A stretch of 64,000 nucleotides of DNA. It comes from Marasmius tenuissimus (taxonomy: Eukaryota; Basidiomycota; Agaricomycetes; Agaricales; Marasmiaceae). Shown piece by piece: positions 56,105-64,000 of the stretch. A program made the translations under genes and the position numbers. Position 1 is the first letter of the stretch; the number at the start of each line of letters is the position of its first letter. Under the pieces are notes generated by a model. It did not search any database. It saw nothing but the letters and a program-made list of their open reading frames with translations, and was not told the origin of the DNA. The stretch spans positions 620,001 through 684,000 of the forward strand of contig JAQOTA010000058.1 in assembly GCA_029532415.1 (NCBI GenBank), given 5' to 3'.

Positions 56105-57114
56105 TCACTTGATTTTGTCCAATGGTCTGGCGGACGTGAGGTTAGCTAAAACAATTGTGAAATCCGCGAGGAAATGTGCGAACCGATTGAAACCACCACG
56201 CCTGCAGACAAGGGACGCTGGGAGTCAGAATTACAACAGGTGACAACGAGCGGGTAGCGCACCGATTCATATACTGCCTCCAAGTTCTCATTTTCTTTAT
56301 GTTCACGGTCCCTTCTTGGTTGCCCTCGACGTGTTTGCCCTGTAGTTTCATTATGAATCCGGCTTGTCAATGCTTCACATGAGAGCAGACCGACCTTTGT
56401 GCTACCAAAGCCACTCATACCCATCATGGCCATCATAGCGGAATCGTCATCCTGTACATCCTCCATGCCCTCACCATCCGGGGCTTCGTCGGGGGCGTCG
56501 GGGTCCAGATTAATGCGAGGCCTAGGATTTGGTTCTGGAGGTAAGAGCTGAGGCGTAAGTACGGGATTGACAAGCCAAAGGAGATGGTTCGATACCTCCT
56601 CTTGAAGGAGCAGAGTCTGGTCCTCGAGTCTCTCTGTTCGAGGTCTCCGCAGTGCTATCACGGTCGCGTTTTCGTTGCCCATCTCGTTCACGATCCTTCT
56701 CTCTGTCCCCTTCCCTATCTTTTTCTCTGTCCCTGTCCCTGTCTCTTTCTCTTTCCCTGTCTCTGTCCCGTTCTCGGTCCTTATCTCTGTCCCTTTCTCG
56801 GTCTCGGTCTTTCTCTCTTGTGCCTCTATCCCTAGCGCCACTGTCTCGGTCGTGTCGATAGTCTGTAGAATTGGAAGAGACCGTTATTTGTTCAAGTACA
56901 TTGCAAAAGAATGGCTTTGGTACTCACCTCGTCTATCTCGTTCTCGTTCTCGGTCTCGGTCGCCTCTTCGAGGACTTACAGACCGACTCGACCGCCGACG
57001 ACCAGAATCACGGTGACCTCTTCCGCCCCTCGAGTACCTATCTCTATCCCGGTCTCGGTCACTTCGTTCCCAGCTTCGGTCGCGTCTTCTGTGTGAGTCG
57101 TTGCGGGAAGACAT
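56105..57114 (-). CDS. U4/U6.U5 tri-snRNP 27 kDa protein homologue
   Basis: The start at 57114 gives MSSRNDSHRRRDRSWERSDRD. A long region of Arg-Asp, Arg-Glu and Lys-Glu pairs follows, then INLDPDAPDEAPDGEGMEDVQDDDSAMMAMMGMSGFGSTK. The conserved end GKHVEGNQEGTVNIKKMRTW continues RQYMNRRGGFNRPLDKIK after splicing, with the stop at 56105-56107. This C-terminal block is the SNRNP27 signature; the protein joins the spliceosome at the 5' splice site stage. The basic dipeptide region is probably disordered and phosphorylated. Confidence 0.9.
56690..56840 (-). repeat. Degenerate six-base repeat coding Arg-Asp/Arg-Glu pairs
   Basis: On the plus strand the stretch is a near-continuous TCTCTGTCCC/TCTCGGTCTC run, read on the minus strand as alternating Arg and acidic codons in the tri-snRNP protein. 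Because it is pure pyrimidine on one strand, it gives long empty open frames in other phases. Confidence 0.85.
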
Positions 57115-57487
57115 GAGGATGTCACACTGTGTCACGCGTTGTGGAGGTGAAATTTGCCGACTCGCTCTCGTCGATAATGAAGGTTCAAAAGAAATGAAGA
57201 AAGCATATGCACGCTTCTGATTCGTACTCCTCAATTACTCGTATACTATTGTACGATGCCCGTCATGCCCTGTCAGGTTCAAACACAGTCATGACTTTTT
57301 TAAAACAACTTCCGCCCTCCCAGTCCTACATCCGAGTCTGACGCGGTGTGAAGCAAATGCTATCACTCATAGTATCATACAGCCCTCAAGCCAAGACAAA
57401 GCGCATCTAGAAATTTGAGACCAGTACAGACCTTCGAGTCCATCAACGCCGTAAGGAAGGCAATACACCCGGTGAGCGCGCCGACCA
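57115..57487. promoter_or_regulatory. Upstream region of the tri-snRNP gene
   Basis: About 370 bases between two minus-strand genes. No coding content was recognised. Confidence 0.35.
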
Positions 57488-58327
57488 TTACATTCGTTCC
57501 TCGTCGTCGACCTCGTCCAGCTTTGATCGTTGTGGCTGTAGAGAAAAGAACAAGTAAGCAGACTGCTCCCCTTTCGGAAGACAGACTTACAAGTCGCTCG
57601 TTCTCGTCATCGTTATCCGGAGACCTCTGTCGTTTTTGTCCACCGGTTTCGGGCACCTCGGTCTGCTTCCATTCACCTCCACCACTGGCGACTGCTCCTG
57701 GACCATCTTGCGCGTCCGCATACCTCTCTTCGACTTGCCGTCTCCTATCAATTTCGTTCTTCTGAGCTTGGGCACCCCATCCGCCACGTCCTGCATCATA
57801 GTCTTGTCTGTGTTCGTCTCGAACTTGGCCGCCGCTCTTCCCTCGTCCGAATTGACGACCCTCCTTGTACCCCAAGTCCAAGTCGCAACGAACTATTCGC
57901 TCGTCCAGTTTGGTCCCACTGACGTATCTCATGCTGGCAAGTGCTTCGGCGTGTGTGTAATATTCCACGAAGCAAAAGCCGCAAGGTGTCCTGGAAGTCT
58001 TCGGGTTGGTTAATGTTCGATTTCGCGTGTGTTACACTCACCTCGTATTCCTATCCAATCCCATGATGATTCGTTTTATCCCACCACCATCTTCTGGTGA
58101 TGCACACCTCCCGAAAAGCTCGTATATCTGTTCCTCAGTCGTGAAGAAACTCAAATTTCCGACCTGAATCCTGCCCTGTCAGGAACCTGGCTCGTTAAAC
58201 GCTGGGAAACACGTACATAGAGTGTAGTAGAGTGTGAAAGAAGCTCATTCTGCCTTTGGCGGTCTACCCTTGACTGAGAATCCTTGTAGTTGGAAGGCAA
58301 ATCGAGGGACTGAACTATGTGGGCCAT
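57488..58327 (-). CDS. CBC2: Nuclear cap-binding complex small subunit (CBP20)
   Basis: Exons join as [62 protein letters not shown] and [21 protein letters not shown], then [32 protein letters not shown]. Both RNP motifs (VGNLSF and GFCFVEYY) and the cap-stacking tyrosines (near NYKDS and in TTLYVG) are present. The Gly/Arg-rich tail ends [12 protein letters not shown]. With CBP80 it binds the m7G cap of new transcripts. The start is only 62 bases from that of ATP12. Confidence 0.95.
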
Positions 58328-58389
58328 CTTCAGAAACTTGGGTCCTGGTTGTCACTGACGAAGAGCGTCCATAGTCACGTGGTACCGGA
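58328..58389. promoter_or_regulatory. 62-base divergent promoter CBC2/ATP12
   Basis: The shortest intergenic promoter in the window. It contains no TATA box; it must carry control for both genes, or control must reach into the coding regions. Confidence 0.5.
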
Positions 58390-59553
58390 ATGCTCTCTAT
58401 CCGAAACCAACTCGCACTGAACTGCAGGAAACAGCTGTTCGGTGCCAACCCACGTCTTGGACCACTTGCTTCGCGCTCTAACCTCGCGAGGAGATGGCTC
58501 TCAGAACATTCCGCTCATGAGTCCGCCGCTGTGGGCTCAGCTCCTCAGGAGGGCGAGCCAGTTACGGAGACTAACCGTAAGTTTTTTCTCGGAGTTGGTC
58601 TGTTATAATTTACCCACTATTTGCTCTACAGGTGCTGAGAAGACTATGAAGCGGTTTTGGAAAACAGTCGACATTGAGAAAAGGAAGGACGGATACGTCG
58701 TGACTCTGGATAAACGCGCTTTGAAGACTCCCTCCGGAAATACTCTACTATTGCCTCACAATAAACAGCTGGCAGCTGCCCTTGTCGCAACGGAATGGGA
58801 GAACCAGGAGACGGTCATCAAACCGCACGCTCTTCCCATGGTGTGTTTTCTGTCGGGTTCTCCAACATTGTAACTCACCTATGTGCTAGACCTCACTCGT
58901 CTCGAGAGCCATCGACACTTTGACTGACAAGAAATCTCGGGAGGATGTCAGTACCGCGTTAGTGGAATACCTCGACACGGATACAATATGGTTGGTTTCT
59001 CCTTCTCAGTTGAAAGAACTGTGGTTGAGTTTCGTCCAGTTTCTATCAAGACTATCCTGACCATCTGGTGGAAATGCAAGCTCAACATTGGGATCCTATT
59101 TTCGCCTGGATTTCAAAAACTTATGGAGTTCAAGTTGCAAGATCTAACTCAATACTCTTTGACGGGCAACCAGCGGAGACGCGACAGAAGCTTTTAGAGG
59201 CTTTGTCTCATTTCGACCACTGGGAGATGGCTGGTGCGCAACCCTCACTGCTGAGAAAAGGACTCGGCTGATCTCTATTTAGCGATGGAACGCGCAACCT
59301 ACGCGGCCAAGTCATTCATGGTTGCTTTGGCGCTGGTCAAACGTCGGTTGAACATTGAGGAGGCGTCAAAAGCTGCGCGTGTGGAAGTCGAGAGTCAAAT
59401 TCAGAGATGGGGTGAAGTTGAAGATAGTGAGTCCTACCATACATCTACACAAGTCGCGTCTCGTACTTATCGACCCACCAAGCTCACGATGTGGACTTCC
59501 ATGACATTCGGCGTCAGCTTGGTAGTGCTGCCTGCCTTCTTGCGCGGACATAA
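58390..59553 (+). CDS. ATP12: Mitochondrial F1-ATPase assembly factor Atp12
   Basis: The N-terminus MLSIRNQLALNCRKQLFG is a likely mitochondrial presequence (Arg, Leu, Ser; few acids). The ATP12 domain reads KRFWKTVDIEKRKDGYVVTLDKRALKTPSGNTLLLPH, LAAALVATEWENQ, SRAIDTLTD, then WDPIFAWISKTYGV. The last exons give KSFMVALALVKRRLNIEEASKAARVEVESQIQRWGEVEDTHDVDFHDI before a stop at 59551-59553. Atp12 binds the alpha subunit before it enters the F1 ring. All five junctions seen keep the frame. Confidence 0.93.
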
Positions 59554-59626
59554 ACGTGTTTTTCATCGCCCATGCGTAACAACATCGTGTTTGTGTTCGT
59601 ATCCGACGGGAGTTCGCACATCGATA

Positions 59627-60566
59627 TTAGAGACCCTCCTCCACGCATTCATCTTCCCTATTCCCGTCCTCCTGCATGTGAGTCGAACCATCGAAAAAAG
59701 CGTCGATGCTTTGTAAACTGTGGATTTCACCTATCCCATTCGTAGAGGGTAACATTGCAATGAATTCCATTAGATTGTGCACAACACCTCGGGAAACAGA
59801 TTCGGGGCCACAAATGCAAGGGTAGGACGGTGGAGGAAAGATGTATTTTAGCTCGTCACCTCCTTCGTTATGCGGCACGAGCTTCTTACCTGTGAACATC
59901 GTAAACACGATCACCAAGTGACAGTGAGGACTTACCATATGTGTCCGATCAGACGCGAAATGACCGACAAATTCTTTACCCGGTATGACTCTAAAGGAAC
60001 TTCGATGCCAAGTGAATGAGAACGTAAGGAGGGAGGCAGAACAATCCAAAATCAGTGTGCCCACCTCTGGTATTGGGTTGGAAGCAGCGTTGAGAACGTG
60101 CAAGACGCGTAATCTGCTCACTTTGCGGATTAGGATGGTGCTCACAAGACTACTGCTATCTCCAGATTGATGTTACTTACCCCTCCATGAAACCGGTACG
60201 CCTAATCGAGTATCGAAATCATACACCCAGCTGGTTGCATCTCTCTGGGAGCGAAGCACTAGGATGACATGGTAGTCCCAGACAACAGGTAGCCCTGCTT
60301 CCTTTGAGAGCTTTTGACTCCATAGGGCGACCTGGAATAGGCCACGACGCAAAACCAAGACTGAGAATGACCGGCAATCCAGAGCTTGCATATAGTAATA
60401 ATAAACGCACAGTCTTGTTCTCATTCGAAATGAATGTGACAAACGTATCCCAACTGGAGTCTACTCCATGATCCTGTGTGAACGCTTTGGCCAGCAGATA
60501 TATGTTCTCTTCGCACCAATATTGAGTGTATTCTCTGCGTTCCGGGAGAGTAGGAGGTGGCTCCAT
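59627..60566 (-). CDS. NTAQ1: Protein N-terminal glutamine amidohydrolase
   Basis: The ATG at 60566 gives MEPPPTLPERREYTQYWCEENIYLLAKAF, with the catalytic Cys in WCEEN. Further exons read SSWDTFVTFISNENKTV, ALWSQKLSKEAGLPVVWDYHVILVLRS (catalytic His), SWVYDFDTRLGVPV (catalytic Asp), then RVIPGKEFVGHFASDRTHM and YIFPPPSYPCI. The length and triad match the NTAQ1/WDYHV1 family. The enzyme turns N-terminal Gln into Glu, feeding the Arg/N-degron pathway. The C-terminal extension SIDAFFDGSTHMQEDGNRED is acidic. Confidence 0.92.
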
Positions 60567-60696
60567 AGAAAGAGGTTGATGTGACAAGTGTGACCATCCA
60601 TTGCGGAAGTTTCAATTTGCTCGCGCTGACTCTCCCTTCAACTTGCTTCATTTTCTCGCCTCTTCCCCGCTGTCGGTCAACACTAAATCTTCATTA
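60567..60696. promoter_or_regulatory. 130-base divergent promoter NTAQ1/BTB gene
   Basis: This is rich in TTC and CTC tracts on the plus strand. No clear elements were recognised. Confidence 0.35.
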
Positions 60697-62112
60697 ATGA
60701 GCTCTGGTCCTTCCTTCTTAGTCATGAACGGTCACCATAATCACCCAAACGGTTTCAAATCTCACGAAGATGATTCCGCATCGCATACCGATTCTTTCAC
60801 TCAAGAGACGCGCAGCGATTTCAACTCCCAGTGGCCAAACGGCTCCTCCCAGTACGTGCCCTCATCATTGTGGCTCGATATGACTATTAACCCAGACTTT
60901 TTTCTTTCGATTCGCCTAGTAGTCCTTCATACCCAGCCCGTGACCCGCATTTCGATCAAAAAGTAGTTGACCACCTGTACGAGTCGGGTTTCCGGCGGGG
61001 TGTAAGTATATCCCGTGCAAAGCTGTCACCTATCTGTCGTACTGATGTTGATTTATAGGAATACGCCGACACCATTCTTGTAAGTCTTTGTAACGATCTA
61101 TTCGTCTCTCTTTCTCACATTCGTTGCAGCATGTACAACAACATGTCTATCGTCTACATGCTATAATACTTTCTCGCTCCCCCTTTTTGGTGCAACTCAT
61201 GTCTACATCCCCGCAAGTTGTTGGGCCACTTGCTCCCCGCGCCTTATATGTCTCTATAGAACACGAAACGGAGATAACGCAAGAGGTGTGTGGCCACTCG
61301 ATTCCGTGGTTGCTCTGACTAACGCGTTGGCTGAAAGGGCTTTGCAATAGGTATTGAATCTACACGCAAATTCCCCCGAAGGACCGTGCAATGCTTACCC
61401 ACTCTATCTTAGCTTTGGGTTATCTCTATTCATCACTATCTCTCAACCTCATACGGCCCGATAACTCTCGCTCTGTGCTCGCAGCAGGGTGCTTACTCGG
61501 AGGTATGGAGAGCCTATGCGAATACGCCTACGAAACCTGCAGGTGCTCTATATCTGTCGATACAATTGACTCTTGGCTTGACTTCACTGAGTCCCTGACA
61601 ACATCAAATGGTGGGAATACACCCGACGTATCGCCTATTAGGATCTTCGGCCCTTATGCTCAACGACTGCGCGATGACATCTTCCACTTCCTGGTGGCCA
61701 CTCTGCCGGAGGTTCTAGGAGTATCAACGGTATCAACGGGTGACCACTCCGCGCAGGTGCAGGCGCCAGCAAGGCGTGATGTGTTACTGCAAATCTATTC
61801 ACGGGTTCCTTTCGAACTATTCAAGGAGGCCGTTGAATCTCCGAAGTTCCAGATTGGTGAGTTCTCGATCCCGTTCGCAGTACGAACAAAGCTTGATTCG
61901 TTTCTCCGGTCTCTTTCATCGTGGCAGGCTCCGATCAGTCTCGATTCAAGTTCGCGAAAGATGCCATAGAAATCCGAAAGCGCGGGATAGCCCGGGGACC
62001 AGGATGTGAAGAGACTGTTGTCCTCGCTTTCGGAAGTGGACAGTCCGGCGGAAGTGCGGTCCATATCACGAGGAAAATGCGTAAGCGCCAGCTGTGGAAG
62101 GTTAACTCGTAG
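60697..62112 (+). CDS. Fungal BTB/POZ-domain protein
   Basis: The protein starts MSSGPSFLVMNGHHNHPNG. Small exons then join as VVDHLYESGFRRG, EYADTIL, and HVQQHVYRLHAIILSRSPFLVQLMST, the first half of a BTB fold. A helical part (GFAIALGYLYSSLSLNLIRPDNSRSVLAAGCLLGGMESLCEYAYETC) and a region ending FELFKEAVESPKFQIG follow. The last exon is basic (KMRKRQLWKVNS). The total is about 390 residues. BTB proteins of this size may serve as Cul3 adaptors, but nothing in this protein proves it. Five introns were resolved, one with only about 50 bases. Confidence 0.75.
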
Positions 62113-62701
62113 GATGTGTGTGTATTGATACCGGAGATGTATACTTGTTTTTACTCACCGCAGGAATCCTGAGTCCTGAGGCCTGAGGCCTGAGTGCTTG
62201 ACGCCTTGCCGACTTTCTCATCAGATTTCTGACCCCATCAACCCCATGAACATGTACCTCACGCTGAAACCTTCCGTTGGCTTCAATGGAGTTGAATGGT
62301 CTAGTCTTGACCAACACATTGCGTTTGAAGCTGGACCCCGTTTTCCCGTTCACTCCTCCCTGGCTCCTCCCTGGAATTTCCGTATTTTTGATCCTGACTG
62401 TATTCGGCCAAGGCTTCGTGAACCGCGGCTTCTAGCAAAAACATCCGGTTCATCTCGGTCATCTGTGGCCATATAAGTATCCTCTGGTGCTGTCGGCGAC
62501 AGGGCCGGCTGAAACAAAACGAACGGCTTTGACCAACAACATGAGATCACCCGTCGTACTTTACACGGCGGTGCGGTGAACTGAGCACAACCCAACATTC
62601 CCTTTGCGCCACTGCTGGTTCCCATGCGTCTATCACGGGCTCATGGTACAGGTGCTTATAAGAACACCCCCTCGTAGGAAGAGTATCTCCCGGCTTCTCC
62701 T
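62113..62701. other. Intergenic with a four-copy heptamer repeat
   Basis: About 590 bases. CCTGAG occurs at 62168, 62175, 62182 and 62189 with exact seven-base spacing. A 92-codon open frame (62198-62476) is present but shows no domain, and I could not splice it to either neighbour. It may be leader sequence of the downstream gene. Confidence 0.45.
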
Positions 62702-63479
62702 ATGGACAACTATCCAACGTACGATCTATTTTTCATCGGTTCCCGCGAAGACCCTCGCTCATGTGAGTATTCGTGCCATACCTAGGTTCTTGACATGGAA
62801 CTCGGGACTCAATGATGGATAATTAAAGGCTCAATAATTGGCGAAGACGACATTAAACCGATTTACTTTTCGTTCGAATCATACGAGCGAACCGCGATGT
62901 CCAACCCTCGGACGATTGTGCGTCCATGCTGGATCTTCCGACTCCAAAATGCCCTCTCATTCTTCTCTATCTCGATTCAATTCAGGTCTCAAGAGCAAAG
63001 GAAGCTGTCGCAACGCTGGAATGGAGTCCTAGTAATCATCTGGGATTTGTATACTTGGGACAGCGCAACTTTCCGATGTCCCATCTTATCATGCCCGGAA
63101 CAACCAATGGGTATGGAAAAATTTTATTGATGCCCTTGAAGTCCCTCGGCATCTGATTAGAATGTTCATCTCTAGCGCCAGGGGATTCACATCCTCCGAA
63201 GGGAAACGTTTCGAGTGGCGTCGAGTCCCAGGAATCCCGACCTCTTACGACGTGAGTCTTTTGTTGACGTTCTTATAAATAGGCTCTCAAGGCACGCTTT
63301 GGCCCCAGCTCTTTATGTTGCCAAATGTCCACATCGCAGCCTTTCGACGCTACGTGACTTCTACTGCAGTCGGCACTTCTCATGGACTGCTGCAATACAG
63401 ATTTACGAACGATATGCTTCTATTGGAATCGCTACTATCGCTGTGTGTTATACGATGGATTGATCTGCAAGGAACGTAA
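62702..63479 (+). CDS. DUF6593-like protein
   Basis: Four exons join as MDNYPTYDLFFIGSREDPRS, IIGEDDIKPIYFSFESYERTAMSNPRTI, VSRAKEAVATLEWSPSNHLGFVYLGQRNFPMSHLIMPG and GKRFEWRRVPGIPTSYD. The end is LFMLPNVHIAAFRR to VIRWIDLQGT before the stop at 63477-63479. The layout (a stretch near PRTI, LEW-SP, a hydrophobic strand, then a YEWRR-like box and a C-terminal hydrophobic helix) is that of the DUF6593 family. That family is much expanded in mushrooms and has no assigned function. The start is the first in-frame ATG, and an upstream exon cannot be excluded. Confidence 0.65.
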
Positions 63480-63658
63480 ACAACGCTGGTAGATACAAAG
63501 TCCCATGATTAGTTCTTAAATATCACTGTACCATAAACAATGACGGGTTACATATATTCAATAAGCCAAATGCAACAAAAAAAGAGGATAAGTAGCCAGA
63601 TGGAGCGGGAAAATAATCTGTATAAATAGAACCTCAACAAGAACGAACCGCATTCGCG

Positions 63659-64000
63659 CTAAGTCTCCCCTCTCTCCAGTCGACCTAGCATTCGTTCGAG
63701 TCGTTCTTCCATAGTGTATTGCACATCAGCGTCGGACAAGGAAGATGTCGCAGAATATCCTGTGTTTGTTTGGCCAGGAATAACATTGAAAGAACCTGCG
63801 TCCATTCCTTGCGAGAGATTGTCAATCAAGCGCCCAATCTGAGCTGAAGAGCTGAAGAAAACCTGCACGAGGGTTGACGGGTCAACAACGTAACATGTTG
63901 AATGAAGATCGAAACATACTTTTGTTTCAGGCCGAGCTTGTCCACCCCCTTTGCCTTTGACGGACTTCCTACGAGAGAAGAAAGAGTTTGTGCTTCCTTG
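63659..64000 (-). CDS. Unidentified gene, 3' end only (runs off the right edge)
   Basis: Two exons are visible. The upstream one reads KSVKGKGGGQARPETK (about 63967-63920). It is joined by an intron (GTATGT ... GTGCAG) to VFFSSSAQIGRLIDNLSQGMD and so on, ending YTMEERLERMLGRLERGET at 63659-63661. The end is helical and charged. I do not recognise the protein; the visible part is too short for a call. Confidence 0.55.
   Translation of the reverse strand, partial: QGSTNSFFSRRKSVKGKGGGQARPETKVCFDLHSTCYVVDPSTLVQVFFSSSAQIGRLIDNLSQGMDAGSFNVIPGQTNTGYSATSSLSDADVQYTMEERLERMLGRLERGET

Noticed and set aside
56584..56861. Overlapping Ser/Leu/Pro-rich plus-strand frames
   Set aside because: They arise from the pyrimidine-only repeat opposite the Arg-Asp region.

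Overview
The window is nuclear DNA of a filamentous basidiomycete, most likely an Agaricomycete (mushroom-forming fungus). Genes are dense on both strands and cut by many short introns of about 50-70 bases with GT-AG borders. The proteins recognised include families typical of Basidiomycota: a GT4-type trehalose phosphorylase, a DUF6593-like protein, a MARVEL-like four-helix membrane protein and a Chs7-type chaperone. All identifications come from reading translations and splicing exons by eye; no database search was possible.

Layout. 1-13.5 kb: the 5' end of an aspartate aminotransferase, an AN1 zinc-finger protein, the plasma-membrane syntaxin SSO1, a FAR-17a/AIG1-like membrane protein, a MARVEL-like membrane protein, a secreted GH5 exo-beta-1,3-glucanase, chitin synthase chaperone CHS7 and a 2-oxoglutarate/Fe(II) oxygenase. 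13.9-24.8 kb: RNA helicase RRP3, proteasome ATPase RPT3, pyrroline-5-carboxylate reductase, ALG13, TRM9, NAC alpha (EGD2) and TSC1/hamartin. 25-30.8 kb: HSP90 with a perfect heat-shock element, a low-complexity predicted gene and phosphoserine aminotransferase SER1. 30.8-45.2 kb: TRAPP subunit TRS130, mismatch repair MSH3, nucleolar POL5 and an unassigned protein. 45.5-55.7 kb: trehalose phosphorylase, a TFIIB/Brf1-like zinc-ribbon factor, a PAP2 lipid phosphatase, PP4 regulatory subunit 2, an FYV7-like ribosome-biogenesis protein and eIF1 (SUI1). 56-64 kb: tri-snRNP 27K protein, cap-binding CBC2, ATP12, N-terminal glutamine amidase NTAQ1, a BTB protein, a DUF6593-like protein and the 3' end of an unidentified gene.

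The genes are mostly unrelated housekeeping functions: ribosome and mRNA production, protein folding and turnover, secretion and cell wall, amino-acid and trehalose metabolism. They do not form an obvious cluster. Organisation is by divergent pairs with very short shared promoters (62 to about 260 bases) and convergent pairs whose ends nearly touch. I found no new defence system, transposon, CRISPR array, rRNA or convincing tRNA. The more unusual points are local: a GC-AG intron, an 11-base micro-exon, a stopless in-frame intron, a four-unit heat-shock element, an EEID (not EEVD) HSP90 tail, a cluster of TGACTC and ACGCGT elements, and several lineage-restricted proteins without known function.
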